This document shows positions 52,723-64,000 of a stretch of DNA of 64,000 nt, in pieces. The DNA is taken from the NCBI GenBank assembly GCA_029961685.1, contig JARWKL010000010.1:18683931-18747930 (forward strand), read 5' to 3'. A program made the translations under genes and the position numbers. How positions within the stretch are numbered: the stretch's first letter is position 1; each line of letters opens with the position of its first letter. The notes under the pieces were generated by a model that was given only the letters and a program-made list of their open reading frames with translations, did no database searches and was not told where the DNA came from. Source of the DNA: Aristolochia californica (Eukaryota; Streptophyta; Magnoliopsida; Piperales; Aristolochiaceae).

Positions 52723-55654
52723 AAACTCTAAATTTTTTATTTTGTTGTGATCTATTTACATTTTTTTACGGGATGAAGGGAAAGCAAAAACACAAAGTTT
52801 TGATTTAAAAAAACAGTATTAATCTAAAATGGAAATGCACAATGCACAAATGTCGACAAAGATAATTCCAAAGAGTGCCTGTAACTTTTAGGGATTGCAA
52901 ATTCCTTTTATTTTTTTATATATTAGGTTTGGCTATTGAAGAGAAAAGGGGGAGGCGGGGATTTTTAAAAGACTGTTGACTCCCAATCCATAAGTCATTT
53001 CTTAAAAAAATATAGCCCATTACGCATGATAAAACACTTTAATATCATCTATGATTGTTAGGTCAGCTTTTTGTAAATGGGCAAAATAATGGCTTGTTTG
53101 ACTCGGGTAAATATCCCACTGCACTTTCACTTGAGAATTTAATGAGCGTTTGTTATTGTCTTTAAAAGTTTTCGATCCATAGGTCATTTGCATCTTTAAA
53201 ATGTTTCAAGCAAGCATATCCATTTTTAAAACATGCGTAGAAGAAATCCCTAACTTATAAAATTCCAAGCTATTAGGGTTGAACCTATGGAATTTCCCAA
53301 ACATGAATAACAAAACTTTCGAGTTCATTTGTGGTGTGTGAATAAATTTTCTTTACTTACATTTTTTATTGTTATAAATTTTTTCCATACATAAACTCTA
53401 AAATTTTCATTTTGTTGGGATCTATTTGCCTATTTTGTATACGGGATGAAGAGAGAGCGAAAACTCAAAGTTTTGATTTATGAAAAAAGTATACATCTAA
53501 AATGGAAACAAATGTATAGAGAGATAATTCCAAAGAGAGTTTTTAATTTTTAGGGATTGTAAACTCCTTTTAGTTTTTATTTACTAAGTTTTACAATTGT
53601 AGGGAAAAGAGGGACGATGGATTTTTAACTGAGTGTTGACACCCAATCCATAAGTCATTTCTTAATAAAATATAGCTCGTTACCCATGATATATCACTTT
53701 ACAATCATTTATGATTGTTAGGTCAGCTTTTTGTAAATTGGCAAAATAATGGCTTCTTTGACTCGGGTAAATATCCCACCGCACGTTCACTTGAGAATTT
53801 AATGTGCCTTTTTTATTCTGTTTAAAAGGTTTGGATCCATAGGTAATTTTCTTCTTTAACATGTTTCAATCATGCATATCCATTTTAAAACATGTATAGA
53901 AGAAATCCCTTATGAAATTCCAAGATATTTGGGTTGAACTAATGGAATTTCCCAAACTTGGATAAATAAACTTTTGAGTTCATTTGTGGTGTGTGAATAA
54001 ATTTTCTTTACTTACATATGTTATTGTGATAATTTTTTTCCATATATAAACTCTAAAGTTTTCTTTTTGTTGTAATCTATTTACCTTTTTTGTTTACGGG
54101 ATGAAGGGATAGCGAAAACTCAAAGTTTTTATTTAAGAAAGAAGTACACATCTGAAATGGGAATGCACAATGCACAAATGTAGAGAGAGATAATTCCAAA
54201 GAGTGTTTGTAACTTTTAGGGATAGTAAACTCCATTGAGTTTTCACATATTAGGATTTCCAATCGTTGGGATAAGGGGGAGGCGGGGGATTTTAAACTGA
54301 GTATTGACTCCCAATTCATAAGTCATTTATTATAAAATTATAGCCCGTTATGCATGATAAATCAATTTACAATCATCTAGGATTGTTAGGTCATCTTTTT
54401 GTAAATGGGCAAAATAATGGTTTGTTTGACCCGGGTAAATATCCCACCGCATGTTCACTTGAGAATTTAATGAGCGTTTGTTATTCTCTTTAAAATGTTT
54501 GGATCCATAGGTCATTTGCATCTTGAACTTGTTTCAAGCATGCATATCCATTTTTAAAACATGTGTAGAAGAAATCTCCTACTTATAAAATTCCAAGCTA
54601 TTAGGGTTGATCTAGTGGAATTTCCAAAACTTGGGTAGGAAAACTTTTGTGTTCATTTGTGGTGTGTGAATAAATTTTATTTACTAACATTTGTTATTGT
54701 TTTAAAATTTTTCAATAAATAAACTCTAAAATTTTCATTTTGAAGTGATCTATTTGCCTTTTTTTTAACGGGATGAAGGGAGAGCGAAAACTCAAAGTTT
54801 CGATTTAAGAAAAAATATACATCTAAAATGGAAATGCACAATGCACAAATGTAGAGAGAGATAATTCCAAAGAATTTCTGTAACTTTTAGTGATTGTAAA
54901 GTCCTTTTAGTTTTTATATTAGGTTTTGCAATCATCGAGATAGGGGTATTTTAACAGAGTGTTGACTCCCAATCCATAAATCATTTCTTATAAAAATATA
55001 GCTAGTTATGCCCGATAAATCACTTTACAATCATCTATGATTGTTAGGTTAACTTTTTTTAAATGGGCAAAATAATGGCTTGTTTGACTTGGTAAGTATC
55101 CCACCGCACGTTCACTTGAGAATTTAATGAGCGTTTGTTATTCTCTTTAAAATATTTGGATCCATAGGTCATTTGCTTCTTTAACATGTTTCAAACAGGC
55201 ATATCCAGTTTTAAAACATGTGTAGAAGAAATATCTTTCTTATAAAATTCCATGCTATTAGGGTTGAACTAGTAGTATTTCCTAAACTTGGATAACAAAA
55301 CTTTTGCGATCATATCTGGTGTGTTAATAAATTTTCTTTACTTACATTAGTTATTGTTTTAATTTTTTTTTCCATACATAAACTCTAAAATTTTCATTTT
55401 GTTGTGATCTATTTGGCTTTTTTGTTTATGGGATGAAGGGAGAGCGAAAAATCAACATTTTGTTTTAAGAAAAAAATATACATTTAAAATGGAAATGCAC
55501 AATGCACAAATGTGGAGAGAGATAATTGCAAAGAGTGTCTGAAATTTTTTTGGAATATAAACCCCTTTTAGTTTTTATATATTTGGTTTTGCAATGGTCG
55601 GGAAAAGGAGTAGGCGGGGGATTTTTAACTGAGTGTTGACTTTCAATTCATAAG

Positions 55655-55672
55655 TCATTTATTTTTTAAAAT
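55655..55672 (-). other. Internal deletion of about 385 bp
   Basis: AAGTCATTTATTTTTTAAAA, then TTTATTCC, joins the start of a unit to its ATTCCATACATAAAC region. Two landmarks are only 281 bp apart. Further small losses follow at about 55,735 and 55,850. Confidence 0.8.
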
Positions 55673-56589
55673 TTATTCCATACATAAACTCAAAAATTTT
55701 CATTTTGTTATGATCTATTTGCCTTTTTTGTTTACGGAGAACGAAAACTCAAACTTTTGATTTAAGAAAAAATTATACACCTAAATTGGAAATGCTAAAT
55801 GCACAAATATACAGAGAGTTAATTCCAAAGAGTGTCTATAATTTTTAGGAATTTTTTATATATTAGGTTTTTCAATCATCAGGAAAAGTGGGAGGTGGAG
55901 GATTTTTAACTGAGTGTTGACTCCCAATCCATAAGTCATTTATAACAAAAATATAGACCGTTACGCAGGTTAAATCACTTTACAATCATCTATGATTGTT
56001 AGGTCAACTTTTTGTAAAAGAGCAAAATATTGGCTTGCTTGACTCGTGTAATTATCCAACCTGGCGTTCACTTGAGAATTTAATGAGCGTTTGTTATTCT
56101 CTTTAGAAGGTTTGGATCCATAGGTCATTTGCTAATTTAACAATTTCAAGAATGCATATCCATTTTTAAAACATGTGCAGAAGAAATCCTTTTTTTATAA
56201 AATTCCATGCTATTTGGGTTGAACTAGTGGAATTAGCCAAACTTGGATAACAAAACTTTTGTGTTCATTTGTGGTATGTGATGAAATTTTCTTTACTTAC
56301 ATTTGTCATTCTTTTAAATTTATTCCATACATAAACTCTAAAATTTTCATTTTGTTATGATCTATTTGCCTTTTTTGTTTACAGGATGAAGTCCGAGAAA
56401 AAACTCATAGCTCTGTTTTATGAAAAAAGTATACATCTAAAATGGAAATACACAATGCACATATGTACAAAGAGATAATTCCAAAGTGTGTCTGTAAATT
56501 TTAGGGATTTTAAAATCCTTTTATTTTTTATATATTAGGTTTTGCAATCGTCAGGAAAAGTGGGAGGCGGGGTATTTTTAACTGAGTGT

Positions 56590-59500
56590 TGACTCCCAAA
56601 CCATATGTCATTTCTTACAAAAATAAAGTCCGTTACGCATGATAAATCACTTTACAATCATCTATGATTGTTTGGTATGCTTTTTGTAAATGGGCAAAAT
56701 AATGGCTTGTCTGTCTTGGGTAATTATCCCATCGCACGTTCACTTGAGAATTTCATGAGTGTTTTTTATTCTCTTTAAAAGTTTTGAATCCATCGGTCAT
56801 TTTCATATTTAACATGTTTCAAGCATGCATATCCATTTTTAAAACATGTGTAGAAGAAACCCCTTTTTTATAAAATTCCAAGCTATTAGGGTTGAAGTAG
56901 TGGAATTTCCCAAACTTGGATAAAAAAACTTTTGTGTTCATTTCTGGTGTTTGAATAAATTTTCTTTACTTACATCTGTTACTGTTTTAAAATTTTTCCA
57001 AACATAAACTCTAAAATTTTTATTTTGTTGTGATTTACTTACCTTTTTTGTTTACGGGATGAAGGGATAGCCAAAACTCAAAGTTTTGATTTAAGAAAAA
57101 AGTATACATCTAAACTGGAAATGCACAATGCACAAATATAGAGAGAGAGAATTCCAAAGAGTGTCTGAAAATTTTAGTGATTTTAAAGTCTTTTAGTTTT
57201 TATATATTAGGTTTTGCAATCGTCGGGAAAAGGGGGAGGCGGGGGATTTTTAACTGAATTATGACTCCCAATCCATAAGTCATTTCTTACAAAAATATAG
57301 CTCACTATTCATGATAAATCACTTTACAATCATATATGATTTTTAGGTCAGCTTTTTATAAATGGGCAAAATAATGGCATGTTTGACTCTCGTAAATATC
57401 CCACCGCACGTTGACTTGAGAATTTAATGAGCGTTGGTTATTCTCTTTAAAATGTTTGGATCCATAGGTCATTTTCATCTCTAACATGTTTCAAGCATGC
57501 ATATCCATACTTGAAACATGTGTAGAAGAAATCTCTTTCTTATAAAATTCGAAGCAATTAGGGTTGAACTCATAGAATTTCCAAAACATGGATAACAAAA
57601 ATTTTGTGTTCATTTGTGGTGTGTGAATAAATTTTATTTATTTACATTTGTTATTATTTTTAAAAATATATCCAGTTATGCATGATAAATCACATTACAA
57701 TCATCTATGATTGTAGGTCAACTTTTTTTAAATGGGCAAAATAATGGCATGTTCGACTCAGGTAATTATCGCACAACATGTTCACTTGAGAATTTAATGA
57801 ACGTTTGTTATTAACTTTAAAAGGTTTGGATCCATAGGTGATTTGCATATTTAACATGTTTCAAGCATGCATATCCTTTTTTAAAACATGTGTATAAGAA
57901 ATCCCTTTTTTATAAAATTCCAAGCTATTAGGGTTGAACTAGTGGAATTTCCCAAACTCTGATAACAAAAATTTTGTTTTCATTTGTGGTGTGTGAATAA
58001 ATTTTCTTTACTTACATTTGTTATTGTTTTAAAATTTTTCCATACATAAACTCTAAAATTTTCATTTTGTTATGATCTATTTGCCTTTTTTGTTTTTTTA
58101 CGGGATGAAGGGAGAGTGACAACTCAAAGTTTTTTATTTAAGAAAAGGGTATACATCTAAAATGGAAATGCATAATGCACTAATGTAGAGGGAGATAATT
58201 CCAAAGAGTGTCTGTAATTTTTAGGGATTGTAAACTCCATTTAGTTTTTATATATTAGGTTTTAAAATCGACGGGTAAAGGGGGAGGTGGGGGGGTTTTA
58301 AATGAGTGTTGACTGCCAATCCATTTGTCATTTCTTACCAAAATATTGCCCGTTACGCAAGATAAATCACTTTACAATCATCTATGAATGTTTGGTCAGC
58401 TTTTTGTAAATTGGCAAAATAATGGCTTGTTTGACTTAGGTAAATATCCCACTTTACGTTCAATTAAGAATTTAATGAGTGTTTGTGATTATCTTTAAAA
58501 GTTTTGGATCCATAGGTGATTTGCATCTTTAACAGGTTTCAAGCATGCATATCTATTTTTAACACATGTGTAAAAGAAATCCCTTTCTTTTAAAATTCCA
58601 AGCAACTAGGGTTAGACAACTGGAATTTCCAAAAATTGGAAAAACAAAATTTTGTGTTCATTTGTGGTGTGTGAATAAATTTTCTTTACTTACATTTTTT
58701 CCTATTTTAAATTTTTTCCATACATAAACTCTAAAATTTTCATTTAGTTGTCATCTATTTTACTTTTTTGTTTACGGGATGAAGGGAGAGCGAAAACTCA
58801 AAGTTTTTATTTAAGAAAAAAATACACTTCTAAAATGGAAATGCACCATGCACAAATATGGAGAGTGATAATTCCAAAGAGTGTCTAATATTTTTTTGGA
58901 TTGTAAACTCCGTTAAGTTTTTATATATTAGGTTTTGCAATCGTTGGGAAAAGGGGGAGTCGAGGGATTTCTAACTGTGTTGACTCCCAATCCGTAAGTC
59001 ATTTCTTACAAAAATATATCCCGTTACGCATGATAAATCACTTTAAAAACATTTACGATTGTTAGGTCAGCTTTTGTAAATGGGCAAAATAATGGCTTGT
59101 TTGACTCGGTTAAATATCTCAGCACACATTGACTTGAGAATTTAATGAGCGTTTGTTATTCTCTTTAAAAGGTTTGGATCCTTAGGTCTTTTGCATATTT
59201 AACATGTTTCAAGCTTGCATATCCATTTTTAAAACATGTGTAGAAGAAATCTCTTTCTTATAAAATTCTAAGCTATTAGGGTTGAACTTGTGGAATTTCC
59301 CAAACTTGGATAACAAAATCTTTGTGTTCATTTGTGGTGTGTGAATAAATTTTCTTTCCTTACATTTGTTATTGTTTTAAATTTATTCCATACATAAACT
59401 CTAAAATTTTCATTTTGTTATGATCTATTTGCCTTTTTTGATTACGGGATGTACATCTAAAATGGAAATGCCCAATGCACAAATGTACATAGAGATAATT

Positions 59501-59600
59501 CCAAAGAGTGTTTTTAATTTTTAGAGATTGTAAACTCCTTTTAGTTTTTATCTATTAGGTTTTGCAATCGTCAGGAAAAGTGGGAGGCGGAGGATTTTTA
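56590..59600 (-). repeat. Partial X followed by Y, last copy
   Basis: CTTGTCTGTCTTGGGTAATTATCCC near 56,708, CATCTCTAACATG near 57,480, CCAGTTATGCATGATAAATCAC near 57,671, a G-rich AAAATCGACGGG unit at 58,264, GTCGAGGGATTTCTAACTGTGTTGAC at about 58,958 and the GGGATGTACATC deletion at about 59,448 reproduce the X-tail and Y order at about 14.2 kb from copy 3. A deletion at 57,657-57,664 shortens it. Confidence 0.7.
57654..57668 (-). other. Internal deletion removing a landmark
   Basis: TTGTTATTATTTTTAAAAAT, then ATATCCAG, joins the TTATTGTTTTAAA region of one unit to the AAAAATATAGCCAG region of the next. The G-rich tract and GTTGAC landmark are gone. Confidence 0.78.
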
Positions 59601-62600
59601 ACTGAGTATTGACTTCCAAACCATAAGTCATTTCTTTCAAAAATATAGCCCGTTACGCATGACAAATCTATTTACAATCATCTATGATTTTTACGTCAGC
59701 TTTTTCTAAATGGGAAAAATAATGGCTTATTAGTCTCGGTTAAATATCCCAACGCACGTTCACTTGAGAATTTAATGAGCGTTTGTTATTCTCTTTAAAA
59801 GGTTTGGATCCAATGGTCATTTGCATCTTTAACATGTTTCAAGCATGCATATCCATTTTTAAAACATGTGTAGCAGAAATCTCTTTCTTATAAAATTCCA
59901 AGCCATTAGGGTTGAAGTAGTGGAATTTCCCAAACTTGGATAACAAAAATTTTGTGTTCATTTGTGGTGTATGAATAAATTTTATTTACTTACATTTGTT
60001 ATTATTTTAAATTTTTCCATGCTTAAACTATAAAATTTCATTTTGTTGTGATCTATTTGCCTTTTATGTTTACGGGATGAAGGGTGAGTGAAAACTCAAA
60101 GTTTTGATTTAAGAAAAAAGAATACATCTAAAATGGAAACAAATGTAGAGAGATATAATTCCAAAGAGTGTCTTTAATTTTTAGGGATTGTAAACTCTTT
60201 TTAGTTTTTATATCTTAGGTTTTGCAATCATCGGGCGGGGGATTTTTAACTGACTATTGACTCCCAATCCATATGTCATTTCTTAAAAAAATATATCACA
60301 TTATGCATTTTAAATTACTTTACAATCATCTATAATTTTTAGGTAAGGTTTTTGTAAATGGGCAAAATATAGGCTTGTTTGACTCGGTAAATATCCCACC
60401 GCACGTTCACAAAAGAATTTAATGAGCGTTTGTTATTCTCTTTAAATGGTTTGGATCCATAGGTCATTTGTATCTTTAACATGTTTCAAGCATGCATATC
60501 CATTTTTAAGACGTGTGTAAAAGAAAACCCTTTTTTATAAAATTCCAAGCAATTAGGGTTGAACTAGTGCAATTTCCCAAAGTTAGATAATAAAAATTTT
60601 GTGTTCATTTGTGGTGTGAGAATAAATTTTCTTTACTTACATTTGTTATAGTTTTTAAAATTTTCCATTCATAAACACTAAAATTTTCATTTTGTTGTGA
60701 TCTATTTGCCTTTTTGGTTTACAGGATGAAGGGAGAGAAAAAACTCAAAGTTTTGATTTAATAAAAAAGTATACATCCAAAATGGAAATGCACAATACAC
60801 AAATGTAGAGAGAGATAATTCCAAAGAGTTTCTGTAATTTTTATGGATGGTAAACTCCTTTTACTTTTTATATATTAGGTTTTACAATCGTTGGGAAAAG
60901 GGGAAGCTGGGTATTTTTACCAGAGTGTTGACTCCCAATCCATAAGTCATTTCTTACAAAAATATAGACCTTTATGCATGATAAATCACTTTACAATCAA
61001 CTATGATTGTTAGGTCAGCTTTTAGTAAATCGGCAAAATAATGGTTTGTTTGACTGGGGTAAATATCCCTCAACACGTTCACTATAGAATTTAATGAGCG
61101 TTTGTTATTCTCTTTAAATGGTTTGGTTCCATAAGTCATTTGCATCATTAACCCTTTTCAAGCATTCATATCCATTTTTAAAATATGTGTAGAAGAAATC
61201 CCTTTCTTATAAAATTCCAAGCTATTAGGGTAGAAAAAGTGGAATTTCCAAATTTAGATAACAAAACTTTTATATTCATTTGTGGTGTGTGAATAAATTT
61301 TATTTACTTCCATTTGTTATTGTTTTATATTTTTTCCATACATATACTAAAAGTTTTTCATTTTGTAGTGAAATGTTTGCCTTTTTTCTTTACAGGATGA
61401 AGGGAGAGCAAAAACTCAATATTTTAATTTTAGAAAAATGTATACATCTAAAATGGAAACAAAAGTAGAGAGAGATAATTCAAAAGTGTGCATGTAATTT
61501 TTAGGGTTTGTAAACTCTTTTTAGTATTTTTATATTAGGTTTTTCAATCGTCGGGAAAAGCGGGAGGTGGGGGATTTTTAACTGAGTATTGACTCCCAAT
61601 CCATAAGTCATTTCTTAAAAAATGTAGCCCGTTAAGCATGATAAATGACTTTACAATAATCTATGATTGTTAGGTCAGCTTTTTGTAAATCAGCAAAATA
61701 ATTGCTTGTTTGACTTGGGTAAATATCCCACCGCACATTCACTAGATAATTTAATGAGCGTTTGTTATTCTCTTTAAAAGGTTTGGATCCATAGGTCATT
61801 TGCATCTTTAACTTCTTTCAAGCATGCATTTCCATTTTTAAAACATGTGTCGAAGAAATCCCTTTCTTATAAAATTCCAACCTATTAGGATTGAATTAGT
61901 GGAATTTCAAAACTTGGATAACAAAACTTTTGTATTCATTTGTGGTGTGTGAATAAGTTTTTTTCACTTAAATTTGTTATTGTTTTAAATTTTTCGACAC
62001 ATAAACCCAAAAATTTTCATTTTGTTGTGATCTATTTGACTTTTTTCTTTACAGGATAAAGGGAGTGCGAACACTCAAAGTTTTAATTTTAGAAAAAAGT
62101 ATGAATCTAAAATGGAAAGAAATGTAGAGAGAGATAATTCAAAAGAGTGTCTGTAATTTTTTGGGAGTGTAAAATCCTTTTATTTTTATATTTTAGTTTT
62201 TTCAATCGTCGTGAAAGGGGGAGGCGGGGGATTTTTAGCTGAGTGTTTGCTTCAAACAAAAATATAGCCCGTTATGCATGAGAAATCACTTTAAAATCAT
62301 CTATGATTGTTAGGTCAGCTTTTTATTAATGGGTAAAATATTGGCTACTTTAACTCGGGTAAATATCCCACCGCATGTTCACTTGAAAATTTAATGAACC
62401 TTTGTTATTCTCTTTAAAATGTGAGGATCCGTAGGTCATTTGCATCTTTAACATGTTTCAAGCATGCGTATGCATTTTTAAAACATGTGTAGAAGAAATC
62501 TCTTTCTTATAAAATTCCATGCTATTAGGGTTGAACTAGTGGAAGTTCCTAAACTTGGATTAAAAAACTTTTGTGTTCATTTGTGGTGTGTGTATAAATT

Positions 62601-62887
62601 TTCTTTACTTACATTTGTTATTCCTTTAAATTGTTTCAATACATAAACTCTAAAATTTTCATTTTGTTGTGATCTAATTGCCTTTTTTATTTACGAGATG
62701 AAGAAAGAGCGAAAAATCAAAGTTTTAATTTAAGAAAAAAGTATACATCTAAAATGGAAAAAAATTTACAGAGAGATAATTCCAAAGAGTGTCTTTAATT
62801 TTTTGGGATTGTAAACTCCTTTTAGTTTTTATATATTAGGTTTTGCAAACGTCGGGAAAAGGGGGAGGCGGGGGATTTTTAACTAAG

Positions 62888-63543
62888 TATTGACTCCCAA
62901 TCCATAAGTCATTTCTTAAGAAAATATAGCCCATTAAGCATGATAAATCACCTAACAATCATCTATGATTGTTAGGTCATCTTTTTGTAAATCGGAAAAA
63001 TAAGGGCTTGTTTGACTGGGGTAAATATCCCACCCCATGTTCACTTTAGAATTTAATGAGCGTTTGTAATTATCTTTAAATGGTTTGGATCCATAGGTCA
63101 TTAGCATCTTTAACATGTTTCAAGCATGCATATCCATTTTTAAAACATGTGTAGAAGAAATCCCTTTATTAAATTCCAAGCAATTAGGGTTGAACTAGTG
63201 GAATTTCCCAAACTTGGATAGCAATACTTTTGAGTTCATTTGTGGTGTGTGAATAATTTTTCTTTACTTATATTTGTTAATGTTTTAAATTTTTCCATAC
63301 ATAAAGTCTAAACTTTTCATTTCGTTGTGATATTTGCCCGTTTTGTTTACGGGATGAAGGGAGAGTGAGAACTCAAAGATTTGATTTAAGAAAAAAGTAC
63401 ACATCTAAAATGGAAACAAAAGTGGAGAGAGATAATTCAAAAGATTTTCTGTAATTTTTAGGGATTGTAAATTGCTTTTAGTTTTTATATATTAGGTTTT
63501 TCAATCGTCGGGAAAAGGGGGAGGCGGAGGATTTTTAACTGAC
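62888..63543 (-). repeat. Representative - monomer (656 bp)
   Basis: This complete inverted unit carries the palindrome CAATCATCTATGATTG at 62,956-62,971 and the perfect dyad ACATGTTT/AAACATGT at 63,113-63,120 and 63,143-63,150. A G-rich tract (GGGAAAAGGGGGAGGCGG type) lies near its end, around 63,511-63,528. It lacks the 11-bp TGCACAATGCA segment seen in most monomers, so it reads TGGAAACAAAAGTGGAG near 63,409. The same shortened form is found in many units at 50-54 kb and 60-64 kb. Confidence 0.88.
62956..62971. other. 16-bp palindrome CAATCATCTATGATTG (example)
   Basis: Seven-base arms CAATCAT/ATGATTG flank a two-base centre. Nearly every monomer on both arms has it or a one-base variant (CAATCATAGATGATTG on the left arm, for example 16,821-16,836). 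It could be a protein-binding dyad or simply ancestral sequence. Confidence 0.8.
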
Positions 63544-64000
63544 TATTGACTCCCAATCCATAAGTAATTTCTTACAAAAATATAGTCCGTTAAGCATGAT
63601 AAATCACTTTATAATAATCTATGATTGTTAGGTCAGCTTTTTCTAAATCGGCAAAATAATGGTTTTTTGAGTGGGGTAAATATCCCACCGCACGTTGACT
63701 TGAGAATTTAATGAGTGTTTGTTATTCTCTTTAAAAGGTTTGGTTCTATAGGTCATTTGCATTTTTAACATGTTTCAAGCATCCATATCCATTTTTAAAA
63801 CATGTGTAGAAGAAATCCCTTTCTTATAAAATTTCAAGCTATTATGGTTGAACAAGTGGAATTTCCAAACATGGATAACAAAACTTTTGTGTTCATTTGT
63901 GGTGTGTGAATAAATTTTCTTTACTTCAATTAGTTATTGTTTTAAATATTTTCCATACATAAACTCAAAAGTTTTAATTTTGTTGTGATCTATTTGCCTT

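Larger units (their letters stand above)
49880..56590 (-). repeat. Satellite outside the X-Y modules: short-form monomers
   Basis: These roughly ten units do not follow the X-Y marker order. Several share the shortened TGGAAACAAATGTAGAG or TGGAAAAAAATGTAGAG form near 50,342, 51,001 and 53,505, which lacks the 11-bp TGCACAATGCA. I see nothing else here beyond deletions listed separately. Confidence 0.65.
25245..64000 (-). repeat. Satellite array, right arm: about 59 monomers in the opposite orientation
   Basis: This is the same monomer family reverse-complemented. The landmark GTTGAC(TCCC), complementary to the left-arm landmark, falls at about 25751, 26414, 27081, 27743, 28327, 28998, 29670, 30319, 30990, 31658, 32296, 32924, 33596, 34266, 34934, 35580, 36253, 36867, 37542, 38221, 38895, 39557, 40231, 40897, 41521, 42194, 42808, 43482, 44100, 44771, 45401, 46078, 46742, 47344, 47991, 48663, 49334, 50476, 51137, 51805, 52480, 52975, 53635, 54302, 54961, 55635, 55916, 56588, 57259, 58308, 58979, 59608, 60256, 60927, 61588, 62245, 62888 and 63544. 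Irregular intervals (about 281, 495, 1049 and 1142) mark internal deletions, two of which removed the landmark itself. The array is still running at the window's right edge. No gene or RNA gene is supported in it. Confidence 0.97.
59600..64000 (-). repeat. Satellite at the right edge: short-form monomers
   Basis: About seven units follow module Y. Most carry the short TGGAAAC(A)AAA.GTAGAG form (near 60,135, 61,455, 62,111, 62,757 and 63,411) and many have TTCAAAAG in place of TTCCAAAG. Intervals are regular (643-671 bp). The array continues past the window edge and no gene is visible. Confidence 0.7.

Overview
The whole window is one tandem satellite-DNA array from a eukaryote, most likely a plant. 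It is visibly AT-rich and made of about 97 diverged copies of a monomer of roughly 640-675 bp (modal length about 670-672 bp in the left part, slightly shorter in the right part). I find no convincing functional protein-coding gene, rRNA, tRNA, CRISPR array, bacterial operon or replication origin. The plant assignment rests on two copies of an LTR-retrotransposon fragment. They carry a TGGTATCAG primer-binding site (complementary to the 3' end of plant initiator tRNA-Met), an ACTATAAATGGAGG-type TATA region and a GPVTRAxAKR-like polyprotein tail. This is inference from motif knowledge, not a database result.

Layout. Positions 1 to about 25,249 hold about 38 monomers in one orientation (called + here). 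At 25,245-25,249 the array switches strand abruptly with 5 bp of microhomology. From there to 64,000 about 59 monomers run in the opposite orientation. The two arms meet out of phase, by about 260 bp of the monomer, so the junction is not a mirror-image palindrome. The + arm contains two chimeric units (4,935-5,490 and 19,781-20,330) in which about 415 bp of satellite is replaced by the retroelement piece, with the same breakpoints in both. It also contains a run of four dimeric higher-order units (12,914-18,196), a further dimer of the same type 11 kb away (1,331-2,673), and a fresh single-monomer tandem duplication (about 5,700-7,044).

The - arm is a mosaic of multi-kilobase segmental copies. 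A module here called X (about 4.4 kb) is followed by Y (about 1.4 kb). X-Y or parts of it recur at about 26.4-32.3, 33.3-36.2, 39.55-45.4, 45.4-49.85 (X only) and 56.6-59.6 kb. Shared private deletions and G-tract variants give spacings of about 13.1, 5.84 and 14.2 kb. Several monomers carry internal deletions of 40-400 bp.

Each monomer has recurring landmarks: a C/G-rich tract in an otherwise AT-rich unit, a 16-bp palindrome, a 38-bp dyad, a 15-bp motif present twice about 190 bp apart, and usually a BamHI site (GGATCC). A roughly 60-codon open frame at one place in the monomer survives in many copies, but it looks like a passive by-product of the repeat. The most interesting structures are the strand switch, the amplified retroelement-satellite chimera with its LTR-then-PBS order, and the nested higher-order architecture. 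Module limits were read by eye and are approximate.
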